From Pseudalkalibacillus sp. SCS-8 (GTDB lineage: Bacteria > Bacillota > Bacilli > Bacillales > Fictibacillaceae), in NCBI RefSeq assembly GCF_040126055.1, contig NZ_CP143541.1:1-64000 (forward strand): a DNA stretch of 64,000 bases. The letters are read 5' to 3'. The position numbers and the translations under genes are program-made. The notes under the pieces were generated by a model. It worked only from the letters and a program-made list of their open reading frames with translations. It was not told the origin of the DNA and searched no databases. Positions 1 to 15,779 of the stretch are shown in pieces. The first letter of the stretch is position 1, and the number at the start of each line of letters is the position of its first letter.

Positions 1-1017
1 ATGTTGAATCCAAAATATACATTCGACACATTTGTCATCGGCTCTGGAAACCGCTTTGCCCACGCTGCATCCCTTGCGGTGGCAGAAGCACCGGCAAAAG
101 CTTATAACCCTTTATTCATCTATGGGGGCGTAGGTCTTGGTAAAACCCACTTGATGCATGCAATCGGCCATTATGTCATTGATCATAAACCAAGTGCGAA
201 AGTGGTCTACCTTTCTTCTGAAAAGTTTACGAACGAATTTATCAATTCGATCCGGGACAATAAGACAGTCGATTTCCGAAATAAGTTCAGAAATGTCGAC
301 GTCCTTCTCATTGATGATATTCAATTCTTAGCTGGTAAAGAACAGACCCAGGAAGAATTTTTCCATACATTCAATGCTTTACACGAGGAAAGCAAACAAA
401 TCGTCATTTCGAGTGATCGTCCGCCGAAAGAAATTCCGACACTTGAGGATCGTTTACGTTCACGTTTTGAATGGGGGTTGATCACGGATATTACACCTCC
501 GGATCTGGAAACGCGAATTGCAATCCTTCGAAAGAAAGCAAAAGCTGAAGGACTCGATATTCCGAATGAAGTGATGTTGTATATTGCAAATCAAATCGAT
601 ACGAACATCCGTGAATTGGAAGGCGCGCTTATACGTGTGGTCGCTTATTCCTCCCTCATCAACCAGGACATGAATGCCGATCTGGCTGCAGAGGCGTTGA
701 AGGACATCATTCCTTCGTCAAAACCACGAACGTTGACAATCCAGGATATTCAGGAATTGGTCGGCGAAAAATTCGATGTGAAACTAGAGGATTTCAAAGC
801 AAAGAAACGTACGAAAAGTGTGGCTTTCCCAAGGCAGATCGCCATGTACCTGTCTAGGGAAATGACGGATTTTTCATTACCGAAGATCGGTGAAGAGTTT
901 GGTGGTCGAGATCATACAACCGTCATCCATGCTCATGAAAAAATCTCAAAATTAATCGCGAATGATCAACAGCTTCAAAACAAAATCAAAGAAATACGAG
1001 ACGCTTTAAAAAACTGA
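1..1017 (+). CDS. dnaA: Chromosomal replication initiator DnaA (5' end outside window)
   Basis: DnaA is the AAA+ ATPase that binds DnaA boxes and opens oriC. The visible 338 residues correspond to domains III and IV: Walker A GGVGLGKT at 42-49, Walker B VLLIDD at 101-106, and the DNA-binding signature [15 protein letters not shown] at about 301-315. Bacillus DnaA has about 450 residues and begins with a helicase-loading domain I and a linker, both absent here. Base 1 is an internal ATG (MLNPKYTF) of the family sequence, so the true start almost certainly lies upstream of the window. The oriC boxes and dnaN follow directly. Confidence 0.97.
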   Translation: MLNPKYTFDTFVIGSGNRFAHAASLAVAEAPAKAYNPLFIYGGVGLGKTHLMHAIGHYVIDHKPSAKVVYLSSEKFTNEFINSIRDNKTVDFRNKFRNVDVLLIDDIQFLAGKEQTQEEFFHTFNALHEESKQIVISSDRPPKEIPTLEDRLRSRFEWGLITDITPPDLETRIAILRKKAKAEGLDIPNEVMLYIANQIDTNIRELEGALIRVVAYSSLINQDMNADLAAEALKDIIPSSKPRTLTIQDIQELVGEKFDVKLEDFKAKKRTKSVAFPRQIAMYLSREMTDFSLPKIGEEFGGRDHTTVIHAHEKISKLIANDQQLQNKIKEIRDALKN

Positions 1018-1031
1018 CTGCTGTGAACAAT

Positions 1032-1124
1032 TGTGTATAACTAGAAAAGACAACTTAACTTTATGCACACATTGTCCACATGTGGATATCCTGATCCAGA
1101 AAGATTCTCATAGACTTATCCACA
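1032..1124. other. oriC: oriC DnaA-box cluster
   Basis: The dnaA-dnaN gap carries three perfect TTATNCACA boxes: 1032-1040 (minus strand), 1061-1069 and 1116-1124 (plus strand). Two one-mismatch boxes lie at 1072-1080 (TTGTCCACA) and 1081-1089 (minus strand). The position and density match the downstream half of the bipartite Bacillus origin. The part upstream of dnaA is outside the window. Confidence 0.9.
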
Positions 1125-1136
1125 AACTCACAGCGC

Positions 1137-1195
1137 CTACTGTTATTACTGCTATTTTTTTATTTATAAATAAAGAATAATATGTCTAAGAATCT
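1137..1195 (+). other. DnaA-trio and AT-rich unwinding region of oriC
   Basis: After the last DnaA box and a short GC-rich spacer come trinucleotide steps CTA-CTG-TTA-TTA-CTG-CTA at 1137-1154. This is the DnaA-trio arrangement described for the B. subtilis origin. A very AT-rich tract to about 1195 then follows, the expected site of first strand opening. The trio assignment is by pattern and position only. Confidence 0.8.
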
Positions 1196-1256
1196 GATCG
1201 ATCAGTTTTTTTAAGTGATTGACGATAGTGTCAAAAACTGAGGAGGAAAAAGATTC

Positions 1257-2399
1257 ATGAAATTCATAATGAACCGTGATCAGCTTGTCGATAGTGTGCA
1301 AGATGTGATGAAAGCTGTATCGACACGTACGACGATACCAATCCTTACAGGAATAAAGATCGAAGCACATGAAGACGGGGTAACGTTAACAGGCAGTGAC
1401 TCAGATATTTCAATTGAACGTTTTGTACCAGCTGAAGAAGAGGGTTATGAACATGTAACAGTTGAAAAGCCTGGAAGCATTGTTCTACAAGCTCGCTTCT
1501 TCTCTGAAATTGTAAAGAAATTACCTGATTCCAAAATTGAAATTGAAGTGTCGGAACGATTCGCTACCCGGATACGTTCTGGATCCTCGGAATTCAATCT
1601 GAATGGGCTTGACCCACAGGAATACCCAAGGCTCCCTGAAGTTCAAGAACATAACCGGTTCAGTATCCAAGCGGACTTATTGAAAACATTGATTCGCCAA
1701 ACTGTCTTTGCGGTGTCCACCTCAGAAACACGCCCCATCTTGACAGGTGTAAACTGGCACGTTGAGGATGGAGAGTTGAAGTGTGTTGCAACAGATAGTC
1801 ATCGACTTGCTTCAAGGTCTGCTGCAGTGGAAACGTCTTCTGAAGAGATGGATTTTTCAAATGTCGTCATTCCAGGAAAGAGTTTGACTGAGCTATCGAA
1901 GATCCTGGACGATTCCAGTGAATTAATCGATATTATCCTGACGGAAAGCCAAGTGTTATTTAAAGCGACGAACATTTTATTCTTCTCAAGGCTGCTGGAC
2001 GGGAATTATCCGGATACATCCAAGCTGATTCCGAATGACAGCAAGACGGAAATGGTTGTATCTACGAAAGAATTTCTTCAAGCGATCGATCGTGCTTCTC
2101 TCCTTGCCAAAGAAGGAAGAAACAATGTCGTCAAATTATCGACGCTTTCTGAAAATGAAATCGAAATATCATCGAACTCTCCTGAAATCGGGAAAGTCTT
2201 CGAACATGTAACACCTGAATCGTTAGATGGTGATGAATTAAAGATTTCTTTCAGCGCAAAATATATGATGGATGCCTTGAAGGCGATGGACTGCTCAGAA
2301 GTGAGAATCCAATTCACAGGTGCGATGAGACCTTTCGTCCTGACGCCAATTGAAGAACTGACAATCAAGCAGCTTATCTTACCAGTACGAACGTATTGA
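1257..2399 (+). CDS. dnaN: DNA polymerase III sliding clamp (beta subunit)
   Basis: The clamp dimer encircles DNA and tethers polymerase III and other partners. The 380 residues match the usual length. The N-terminus MKFIMNRDQLVDSVQDVMKA and C-terminus ending LILPVRTY are typical of Bacillus DnaN, and the three clamp repeats fill the length. The ATG at 1257 has AGGAGG at 1241-1246. It lies just downstream of oriC and is probably co-transcribed with dnaA. A weak hairpin at 2416-2453 follows. Confidence 0.98.
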   Translation: MKFIMNRDQLVDSVQDVMKAVSTRTTIPILTGIKIEAHEDGVTLTGSDSDISIERFVPAEEEGYEHVTVEKPGSIVLQARFFSEIVKKLPDSKIEIEVSERFATRIRSGSSEFNLNGLDPQEYPRLPEVQEHNRFSIQADLLKTLIRQTVFAVSTSETRPILTGVNWHVEDGELKCVATDSHRLASRSAAVETSSEEMDFSNVVIPGKSLTELSKILDDSSELIDIILTESQVLFKATNILFFSRLLDGNYPDTSKLIPNDSKTEMVVSTKEFLQAIDRASLLAKEGRNNVVKLSTLSENEIEISSNSPEIGKVFEHVTPESLDGDELKISFSAKYMMDALKAMDCSEVRIQFTGAMRPFVLTPIEELTIKQLILPVRTY

Positions 2400-2415
2400 T
2401 GAGCACATAATGAAG

Positions 2416-2453
2416 AGCTACTAGTGACAGATCCAAGTCCTAGTAGCTTTTCT
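2416..2453 (+). terminator. Possible weak terminator after dnaN
   Basis: A 9-bp inverted repeat, AGCTACTAG (2416-2424) and CTAGTAGCT (2440-2448), is followed by TTTCTT. The T-run is broken, so it may be an attenuating hairpin between dnaN and yaaA rather than a full terminator. Confidence 0.5.
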
Positions 2454-2486
2454 TGCACGTAAGAAAACTTATGGAGGTGCAGCACA

Positions 2487-2696
2487 ATGGAAATAAAGAT
2501 AACAACGGAATTCATCACGCTTGGGCAACTATTGAAACAAGCGGATGTGATTCAATCTGGTGGAATGGTAAAATGGTATTTAGCAGAACACGAAGTATTT
2601 GTGAACGACGAGCTCGAGCAACGCCGCGGTCGAAAGCTGTATGAAGGCGACACGGTTTCAATTCCCGAGGCAGGTACATTCGTCGTAACACGTTGA
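2487..2696 (+). CDS. yaaA: S4-domain RNA-binding protein YaaA
   Basis: A small S4-fold protein of 69 residues, including [21 protein letters not shown]4 modules bind structured RNA; the B. subtilis counterpart (yaaA, also called rlbA) sits at the same place between dnaN and recF. Start ATG 2487 has GGAGGTGC about 8 bases upstream. Its stop overlaps or abuts the recF start region, indicating translational coupling. The exact RNA target cannot be seen here. Confidence 0.93.
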   Translation: MEIKITTEFITLGQLLKQADVIQSGGMVKWYLAEHEVFVNDELEQRRGRKLYEGDTVSIPEAGTFVVTR

Positions 2697-2710
2697 ATGG
2701 GGGTTTCCCT

Positions 2711-3832
2711 TTGCATCTAAAGGAGTTACAGCTAAAAAACTATCGAAATTACGAAACGGAAGAATTGAGCTTCCAGGATAACGTGAATGTTTTCATCGGG
2801 GAAAACGCTCAAGGAAAGACGAATATCATGGAAGCCATTTATGTGTTAGGATTCGCGAAATCCCATCGCACTCCTCGTGATAAAGAATTGATACGTTGGG
2901 ACTGTGAATATGGTAAAATAGAAGGTAGGGTCCAAAAAAGGAACGGTCCTCTATCTTTACAAATCGTTATCAGTCAAAAAGGTAAAAAGGCCAAGTACAA
3001 TCATATTGAACAACGAAGACTGACCGATTATATCGGCGCATTGAACATCGTCATGTTTGCACCTGAGGATTTGAATCTAGTCAAAGGGAGCCCTCAGGTG
3101 CGACGTCGTTTTATCGATATGGAGATTGGTCAGATTAGTCCTGTCTATTTACATCATCTCAGCCAATATCAAAAGATTCTTCAACAACGGAACCATCTCC
3201 TCCGTGATCTTCAGCGTCGAAGAAAACATGAGCAGGAAATCATGTTGGATATTCTGACAGAGCAGCTCATCGAGCATGCCGCCAAAATCGTCCATAAACG
3301 TCATGAATTCCTTCAATTGCTGCTGGAATGGGCATCACCGATCCATTCTGGTATAACGCGCAAGAATGAGTCTTTGGATATTGAATATAAATCTTCTGTA
3401 CAGGTATCAGATTCGTTTGATATGACGAAAATAATAGAAGAGTATGAGAACAAATTTGATAAAATAAAAGAAAAAGAGATGGAACGTGGGACAACCCTGG
3501 CAGGACCGCACAGGGACGATCTTTCTCTTTATGTGAACGGGAAGGATGTTCAGACTTACGGTTCACAAGGTCAGCAACGTACAACAGCACTTTCTTTGAA
3601 ACTAGCTGAAATCGAGCTGATCAAATCGGAGGTTGGCGAATATCCACTATTACTGTTGGATGATGTATTATCTGAACTCGACGACAGTCGCCAATCCCAT
3701 CTGTTGAACACGATCCAAGGGAAGGTGCAAACATTCGTCACCACGACAAGTGTAGACGGAATCGAGCACGAAACCCTTCGAAATGCCAGTTTGTTCAACG
3801 TCGAAAATGGAAGTGCGTCGCTATTAAAGTGA
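2711..3832 (+). CDS. recF: DNA replication and repair protein RecF
   Basis: RecF is an SMC-like ABC ATPase that helps load RecA at gaps on SSB-coated DNA. Walker A GENAQGKT lies at about residues 30-37. Near the C-terminus are a signature segment [18 protein letters not shown] and Walker [14 protein letters not shown] chose the TTG at 2711 ([14 protein letters not shown], 373 aa) because family members begin this way and a G-rich SD (2699-2703) precedes it. An in-frame TTG at 2693, overlapping the yaaA stop, would add six residues. Confidence 0.96.
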   Translation: MHLKELQLKNYRNYETEELSFQDNVNVFIGENAQGKTNIMEAIYVLGFAKSHRTPRDKELIRWDCEYGKIEGRVQKRNGPLSLQIVISQKGKKAKYNHIEQRRLTDYIGALNIVMFAPEDLNLVKGSPQVRRRFIDMEIGQISPVYLHHLSQYQKILQQRNHLLRDLQRRRKHEQEIMLDILTEQLIEHAAKIVHKRHEFLQLLLEWASPIHSGITRKNESLDIEYKSSVQVSDSFDMTKIIEEYENKFDKIKEKEMERGTTLAGPHRDDLSLYVNGKDVQTYGSQGQQRTTALSLKLAEIELIKSEVGEYPLLLLDDVLSELDDSRQSHLLNTIQGKVQTFVTTTSVDGIEHETLRNASLFNVENGSASLLK

Positions 3833-3843
3833 GGTGAACCATC

Positions 3844-4110
3844 TTGTTTATTCATCTAGGTGAAAATGTCGTGGTACAATCAAGAGATGTCGTCGCCATC
3901 TTTGATTATGAGATTGCAAAGGAATCAGAAGAAACGATGGCGTTTCTCCGCTATCATCGTGAAAATGGTAACTTGGAAACAATCAGTGACGAGTTGATCA
4001 AATCGATTGTCCTGACAACAGAAGAGGTCTACTTATCCCCTCTATCGTCCATCACACTGAAGCGACGAGCAAAAATCAACAAAAATTTCGAAAAACTTTT
4101 AAATAGTTAA
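3844..4110 (+). CDS. remB: Extracellular-matrix regulator RemB (YaaB)
   Basis: An 88-residue RemB/YaaB family protein (MFIHLGENVVVQSRDVVAIFDYE...). In B. subtilis RemB works with RemA to activate biofilm-matrix genes. The start is a TTG at 3844 with GAGGTGA about 6 bases upstream. It lies 11 bases after recF and 62 bases before gyrB, the same order as in B. subtilis, so co-transcription with recF-gyrB is likely. The biological role is taken from the family. Confidence 0.92.
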   Translation: MFIHLGENVVVQSRDVVAIFDYEIAKESEETMAFLRYHRENGNLETISDELIKSIVLTTEEVYLSPLSSITLKRRAKINKNFEKLLNS

Positions 4111-4130
4111 GGTTCGGAGTTTTGATATAA

Positions 4131-6092
<1,962 letters not shown>

Positions 6093-6145
6093 ACCGAACC
6101 AGATCGGAATGTAAGACAACGAAGTACAATTGGAGGTAATCGGGA

Positions 6146-8737
6146 ATGGCCGATATCGAACAATCTCGTAAGAAAGAAATAAATATTAGCGAGGAAATTA
6201 GAACCTCGTTCATGGATTATGCGATGAGCGTAATTGTCAGCCGTGCCCTTCCAGATGTAAGGGACGGATTGAAGCCGGTTCACCGCCGAATCCTATATGC
6301 AATGAATGACCTCGGAATGACAGCAGATAAAGCCTACAAAAAGTCTGCACGTATTGTCGGAGAGGTCATCGGTAAGTACCATCCACATGGTGATTCAGCT
6401 GTATATGATGCGATGGTCCGTATGGCGCAGGATTTCAACTATCGAAACATGCTGATTGATGGACACGGAAACTTCGGTTCTGTGGACGGAGATGCAGCGG
6501 CTGCGATGCGTTATACAGAAGCCCGTATGTCGAAAATCGCGATGGAAATGGTACGGGACATCCAAAAAGACACCATTGATTACAAGGAAAACTATGATGG
6601 CAGTGAACAGGAACCGGTTGTTCTGCCTGCACGTTTTCCGAACCTGCTAGTAAACGGTGCTGCCGGTATCGCTGTCGGAATGGCTACGAACATTCCGCCA
6701 CACCAGCTTGGTGAAGTCATTGATGGAATTCTCGCTCTCAGTAAGGATCCTGACATCGACATTCCAGAGCTGATGGAATACATCCCTGGGCCTGACTTCC
6801 CGACAGGTGGAGAAATTTTAGGCCGTGAAGGGATCAAACGTGCGTACACGACGGGTCGAGGTTCGATTATGACACGTGCAAAGGCGCACATTGATGAAAA
6901 AGAAAATGGCAGAAAAGCGATTATCGTTACTGAAATCCCTTATCAAGTCAATAAAGCGAAACTGATCGAAAAGATCGCCGAGCTTGTTCGTGATAAACGG
7001 ATTGAAGGTATTTCTGATCTCCGTGATGAATCTGACCGTAATGGAATGCGGATTGTCATTGAAGTCAGAAAAGATGCGAATGCAAATGTCCTTTTAAATA
7101 ACTTATATAAGCAAACAGCTCTTCAAACGAGCTTCGGAATCAACCTGCTTGCGCTTGTAGACGGTCAGCCGAAAGTGTTGAACCTGAAAGAATGCTTGCA
7201 TTATTACCTGAAGCATCAGCAGGAAGTCATTCGACGCCGTACGATCTTCGAACTGAAGAAAGCAGAAGCTCGAGCACATATCCTTGAAGGACTCAGAATC
7301 GCATTAGATCATATTGATGAAATCATCGCATTGATCCGCGGATCTCGTACAACAGATATTGCGCGTGACGGCTTGATGGAGAAGTTCTCGTTATCCTATG
7401 AACAAGCTCAAGCTATCCTCGACATGCGTCTCCAACGATTGACAGGCTTAGAGCGAGACAAGATTGAAGACGAGTATAACGAGCTTGTGAAATTGATCGC
7501 TGAACTGAAAGCGATCCTAGCGGATGAAGAACGGGTACTTGAAATCATCCGTACCGAGCTTACTGAAGTTAAAGAAAAGTTCAATGATGTACGCCGGACA
7601 GAAATCACAATCGGTGAAAATGCAATTGAAGATGAGGATCTTATCCCACGTCAACAAATTGCCATCACTGTTACCCATAATGGCTACATTAAACGACTCC
7701 CTCTTTCTACATACCGTGCCCAAAAGCGTGGAGGAAGAGGAATTCAAGGAATGGGGACGAACGACGACGACTTTGTCGAACATCTCCTCTCGACGAATAC
7801 ACATAACACAATCCTGTTCTTTACGAATCTAGGTAAAGTGTATCGACTTAAAGGATATGAGATCCCTGAACTTGGTCGAACGGCCAAAGGGATTCCAATC
7901 ATCAACCTCTTGCAGATTGAAAAAGGCGAGTCCATATCCGCAATCATTCCAATTGAAGAGTTCGTTGACGACTGGTATTTATTCTTTACCACCAAAGATG
8001 GCATTTGTAAGCGATCCCCGATCTCTGCGTTCGCGAATATCCGTAAAGGCGGATTGATCGCATTGAACCTTCGGGAAGAAGACGAGCTTATCGGTGTAAG
8101 ATTGACGGATGGTAACAAAGATATCATCATCGGTACGAACAGCGGGATGGCTGTCCGGTTCCCTGAGACAGATGTCCGATCCATGGGAAGGACAGCAACT
8201 GGAGTTAAAGGAATTTCACTCCGTGAAGGAGATTCCGTCATCGGTATGGAGTTATTATCTACTGATGAAGAACGGGATATCCTCATCGTAACGGAAAAAG
8301 GATTCGGTAAACGGACTCCGATGGAAGAATATCGTCTCCAAAGCCGGGGCGGTATCGGACTAAGAACATGTAACATCACCGATAAGAACGGTAATGTCAT
8401 TGCCTTGAAGACGGTTATGGAAGATCAAGAAATCATGATCATTACGACGACCGGAATCGTCATCCGTATGGCAGTAGCTGATATCTCTCAATATGGACGA
8501 AATACACAAGGTGTTCGTCTGATTAAATTGAATGAAGGTGTCGATGTTGCCACTGTGGCCGTTCTCGATCAAGTAGACGAGGAAGAAGAGGATCTCGTTG
8601 AAGGTGAAGAAGCGGACGATCAAACGCCTTCCGATGCAAACGAAACTTCTTCAGAAGATGTTGAAAATGATACGAATGCAACCGATAATAATGATGCAGA
8701 CAACACATCCAATGAGGATGACACAACTGAAGAGTAA
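6146..8737 (+). CDS. gyrA: DNA gyrase subunit A
   Basis: GyrA carries the breakage-reunion activity of gyrase. The catalytic Tyr is Y123 in [12 protein letters not shown]. The quinolone-resistance region reads [12 protein letters not shown] with Ser at 84, the susceptible-type residue. The C-terminal beta-pinwheel repeats follow, including the GyrA-box-like QKRGGRG. The last ~50 residues (from about 813) are an Asp/Glu/Asn/Thr-rich tail, making the protein (863 aa) about 40 residues longer than B. subtilis GyrA. GGAGGT precedes ATG 6146. A strong terminator at 8744 ends the operon. Confidence 0.98.
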   Translation: MADIEQSRKKEINISEEIRTSFMDYAMSVIVSRALPDVRDGLKPVHRRILYAMNDLGMTADKAYKKSARIVGEVIGKYHPHGDSAVYDAMVRMAQDFNYRNMLIDGHGNFGSVDGDAAAAMRYTEARMSKIAMEMVRDIQKDTIDYKENYDGSEQEPVVLPARFPNLLVNGAAGIAVGMATNIPPHQLGEVIDGILALSKDPDIDIPELMEYIPGPDFPTGGEILGREGIKRAYTTGRGSIMTRAKAHIDEKENGRKAIIVTEIPYQVNKAKLIEKIAELVRDKRIEGISDLRDESDRNGMRIVIEVRKDANANVLLNNLYKQTALQTSFGINLLALVDGQPKVLNLKECLHYYLKHQQEVIRRRTIFELKKAEARAHILEGLRIALDHIDEIIALIRGSRTTDIARDGLMEKFSLSYEQAQAILDMRLQRLTGLERDKIEDEYNELVKLIAELKAILADEERVLEIIRTELTEVKEKFNDVRRTEITIGENAIEDEDLIPRQQIAITVTHNGYIKRLPLSTYRAQKRGGRGIQGMGTNDDDFVEHLLSTNTHNTILFFTNLGKVYRLKGYEIPELGRTAKGIPIINLLQIEKGESISAIIPIEEFVDDWYLFFTTKDGICKRSPISAFANIRKGGLIALNLREEDELIGVRLTDGNKDIIIGTNSGMAVRFPETDVRSMGRTATGVKGISLREGDSVIGMELLSTDEERDILIVTEKGFGKRTPMEEYRLQSRGGIGLRTCNITDKNGNVIALKTVMEDQEIMIITTTGIVIRMAVADISQYGRNTQGVRLIKLNEGVDVATVAVLDQVDEEEEDLVEGEEADDQTPSDANETSSEDVENDTNATDNNDADNTSNEDDTTEE

Positions 8738-8743
8738 AAGCTG

Positions 8744-8773
8744 AACGGAGGAAAACCTTTTCCTCCGTTTCTT
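8744..8773 (+). terminator. Terminator after gyrA
   Basis: A 12-bp perfect inverted repeat (8744-8755 and 8758-8769, AACGGAGGAAAA and its complement) is followed by a short T-rich tail. Confidence 0.8.
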
Positions 8774-8848
8774 AAGACCTTCTTTAAATTTCTAAACTTT
8801 TCGAAAGTTAAGTTATTGTATGAACCACGGCTTAAAGGGGCGGTAAGG

Positions 8849-9925
8849 TTGAAAGTTCATGTTCAAAATTTGAAAGCTGGAGATATCCTTAAACAAGATG
8901 TCTTTTCACTCTCGAGCCGGCCAATCGTCTCAAAGGAAACGAAGTTGACTCAAGAGCACATCAACGTCTTGAAAGCGTTCATGATTAAAGAAGTCGATAT
9001 TCAACCGGGAGCATCGACTGAACCGAACAAAAAATCAGAAGAAGACAAGACGAAAAGAGCTGAATTCGTCCCACAGGAATCTGATTTTCACAGTTTGTAT
9101 ACGAAGGCTGTCGCACAATATAAGAAACAGTTTTCCAATTGGCAAGCCGGAAGTCCTGTCGATTTGTTATCGATCCGCAAGGAAATCGTACCTTTAATTG
9201 ATGTTGCAGTCGACCGGCCGAAAACCATCCTATCCCTTCACTATTTCTCAACAGTCCCAGATTATATCTACCACCATGCCATATCGGTCGGACTCATCTC
9301 TTCCTTCTTAGCCAAAAAACTTTCATTATCAAAAGGGGATATCACACAACTTGGGCTTGCAGGATTATTAATGGATTGTGGAATGTCGAAAATACAACCT
9401 TCCATCCTGTCGAAAAAAGCGCCATTATCCCAACAAGAATCGGAAGAAATCAAACAGCACCCGATCATCGGCTATAAAATGCTGAAAGGAACCCCCGGCA
9501 TTAAGGAAAGCGTCCTTCTAAGCGTGCTCCAGCATCATGAACGGGAGGACGGCAGCGGCTATCCATTAGGCACCAAGGGGAATCAGTTAAGTCTATACAG
9601 CAGAGTAGTGGCGATCGCCGATGTCTTTCATGCTATGACCTCCGAGCGTGTATATCGAGGGAAACAATCACCTTTCAAAGTTCTCGAACAAATGACAATG
9701 GACCAATTCGGGAAGTTTGATCAGAAAATCCTCGATATATTGGTTAATGAACTCTCACACTTTTCTGTCGGAACGAAGGTGGAATTGACGGACAACCAAA
9801 TCGGTGAGATCGTCTTCATTGATCCACGCTCCCAAACACGACCAATGATTAAGGTTGATAATACAGGAGAAATCATTCCATTAAAGCAACGAAACGATTT
9901 ATATATCGAAAGCATTTTATCTTAA
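8849..9925 (+). CDS. HD-GYP domain protein with altered HD motif
   Basis: HD-GYP proteins hydrolyse cyclic di-GMP using a metal centre. The C-terminal half has HHEREDGSGYP at 229-239 (the HHExxDGxGYP motif) and VVAIADVFHAMTSERVYR. The first metal motif, normally HDxGK, reads MDCGMSK: Met175 replaces His and Asp176 remains, which may abolish or alter activity. Start TTG 8849 (MKVHVQNLKAGDIL, 358 aa) matches the family N-terminus. An in-frame TTG at 8816 would add 11 residues. It stands alone between gyrA and the rRNA operon and has its own terminator. Confidence 0.88.
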   Translation: MKVHVQNLKAGDILKQDVFSLSSRPIVSKETKLTQEHINVLKAFMIKEVDIQPGASTEPNKKSEEDKTKRAEFVPQESDFHSLYTKAVAQYKKQFSNWQAGSPVDLLSIRKEIVPLIDVAVDRPKTILSLHYFSTVPDYIYHHAISVGLISSFLAKKLSLSKGDITQLGLAGLLMDCGMSKIQPSILSKKAPLSQQESEEIKQHPIIGYKMLKGTPGIKESVLLSVLQHHEREDGSGYPLGTKGNQLSLYSRVVAIADVFHAMTSERVYRGKQSPFKVLEQMTMDQFGKFDQKILDILVNELSHFSVGTKVELTDNQIGEIVFIDPRSQTRPMIKVDNTGEIIPLKQRNDLYIESILS

Positions 9926-9958
9926 AGAAGAAAGGGTTTCTATATCCCTTTCTTTTTT
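9926..9958 (+). terminator. Terminator after the HD-GYP gene
   Basis: The inverted repeat AAAGGG...CCCTTT with a TATA-type loop is followed by a run of T ending near 9958. It is immediately downstream of the stop codon. Confidence 0.8.
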
Positions 9959-10095
9959 TGTGCATTAAAAAGGATGAAGATTATAGAAGGAAGTAAAAGT
10001 GTATGTTCAGCGATCGCTTCGCTTTCACAAAGGACAGGTACAAATACTCGCCAAACGTTTTATAAAATCAGATGAAACTTTCTCTTTGAAAAGGG

Positions 10096-10124
10096 TTGAC
10101 CATCATATGTGACCATGCTATATT
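10096..10124 (+). promoter_or_regulatory. rRNA operon 1 promoter P1
   Basis: -35 TTGACC (10096-10101), 17-bp spacer, -10 TATATT (10119-10124). It is a SigA-type site upstream of the first 16S gene. The stretch from 9959 to 10422 has no gene; it holds P1, P2, a boxA-like leader and a hairpin module. Confidence 0.8.
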
Positions 10125-10184
10125 AGTAAGCGTCGCTTTTGAAAGCACCGAAAACAAACGTTATAAATTAATTATAAAAAGTTG

Positions 10185-10213
10185 TTGACGGGGCATTCGA
10201 CAGATGTTATATT
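10185..10213 (+). promoter_or_regulatory. rRNA operon 1 promoter P2
   Basis: -35 TTGACG (10185-10190), 17-bp spacer, -10 TATATT (10208-10213). Tandem promoters are the usual arrangement for Bacillus rRNA operons. Confidence 0.8.
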
Positions 10214-10269
10214 AATTGAGTCGCTTCAAAACGACAAGCAAAAAAATGAGTCGCATTTCGCGATTCTGA

Positions 10270-10287
10270 AGCTCTTTGAAAACTGAA
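10270..10287 (+). promoter_or_regulatory. boxA-like antitermination site, rRNA leader 1
   Basis: GCTCTTTGAAAACTGAAC in the leader resembles the Bacillus rRNA boxA element bound by the Nus antitermination complex. The same sequence occurs in leader 2 (40047-40064). The assignment rests on similarity and position. Confidence 0.6.
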
Positions 10288-10312
10288 CAAAAGCCAAGCG
10301 TGAAACGGACCT

Positions 10313-10379
10313 ACATGGTTATGTTCTTCGACTAAGAACGTCACGTCCTGTGACGACGTCGAAGTTAGCACATCCATGT
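10313..10379 (+). repeat. Double-hairpin repeat module, diverged copy A (rRNA leader 1)
   Basis: Nested complementary segments: outer ACATGG/CCATGT (10313-10318, 10374-10379), middle TTCGAC/GTCGAA (10327-10332, 10358-10363), inner GTCAC/GTGAC (10340-10344, 10350-10354) around GTCCT. The layout and core match the modules at 15855 and 22301. The second rRNA operon has an unrelated short stem at this place. Confidence 0.75.
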
Positions 10380-10422
10380 GCGTCAAATTTCGATTTACAT
10401 TTATGAGCAAGACAAACTTTAC

Positions 10423-15083
<4,661 letters not shown>

Positions 15084-15158
15084 ACAATACTTAACATCGA
15101 AGATGTTTTCAAGAAACGTTATCTAGTTTTGAGGGAATAGGATTCCCCAACAAAATAG

Positions 15159-15274
<116 letters not shown>

Positions 15275-15281
15275 AAACAAG

Positions 15282-15310
15282 AGAGTAGTCGAATTGACTA
15301 CTCTTTTTTT
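15282..15310 (+). terminator. rRNA operon 1 terminator
   Basis: The stem AGAGTAGTC (15282-15290) / GACTACTCT (15295-15303) is followed by a run of seven or more T. The same hairpin follows the second 5S gene. Confidence 0.92.
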
Positions 15311-15386
15311 GTGTTCAAATAAATGTCCGCAAGGGGGTTTCCAGCAAGCTTTTTTCATTAAGGATAACGGCGGGAATCCGTTTTTT

Positions 15387-15496
15387 GTAGATAATTACTG
15401 TGTTTTCGTAGATAATTCGTCGTTTTTGTAGATAAATTCTAATTTCCGTAGATAATCGCTCATTTTTGTAGATAATTTCTGATTTTCGTAGATAAC
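15387..15496 (+). repeat. Tandem array, 20-bp period, core GTAGATAA
   Basis: Six copies of GTAGATA(A) start at 15387, 15408, 15428, 15448, 15468 and 15488, each preceded by a T-rich stretch (TTTTTG, TTTTCG or TTTCCG). Only the core and T-tract are conserved. It is part of the gene-free stretch 15311-16106 and its function is unknown. Confidence 0.85.
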
Positions 15497-15633
15497 CTTT
15501 AAATTATCATTAATTAATGCATATTCTTAGTACATAATCGGAAAAAGACGTTTATTTTTTCCAAAAAAGAACATCCACACCCTATTTTTCATTTCAAAGT
15601 GCACGTTTTTACTGATATAGAGTCGTCAGCCTG

Positions 15634-15661
15634 AGAACAGTCGAAAGACTGTTCTTTTTTG
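15634..15661 (+). terminator. Orphan terminator hairpin
   Basis: The stem AGAACAGTC (15634-15642) / GACTGTTCT (15647-15655) with a GAAA loop is followed by T6. No gene lies directly upstream. The flank after it (TTTTTTGTGTTTAAATA) resembles the flank of the 5S terminator, suggesting a duplicated rRNA-operon tail. Confidence 0.75.
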
Positions 15662-15779
15662 TGTTTAAATATATGGGAGTGGAGGGAAGCAGACGATGAG
15701 ATCCGTCATTCATTGTAGAAAAGGCGGTAAAATATTCCTAAATTCCACAATGCATCAAAGAAAAGTACTTCCTGTTAAA

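Noticed and set aside
7744..8400. 218-codon open frame on the minus strand inside gyrA
   Set aside because: It is a shadow of gyrA codon structure, with low-complexity Ser/Pro composition and no family resemblance.
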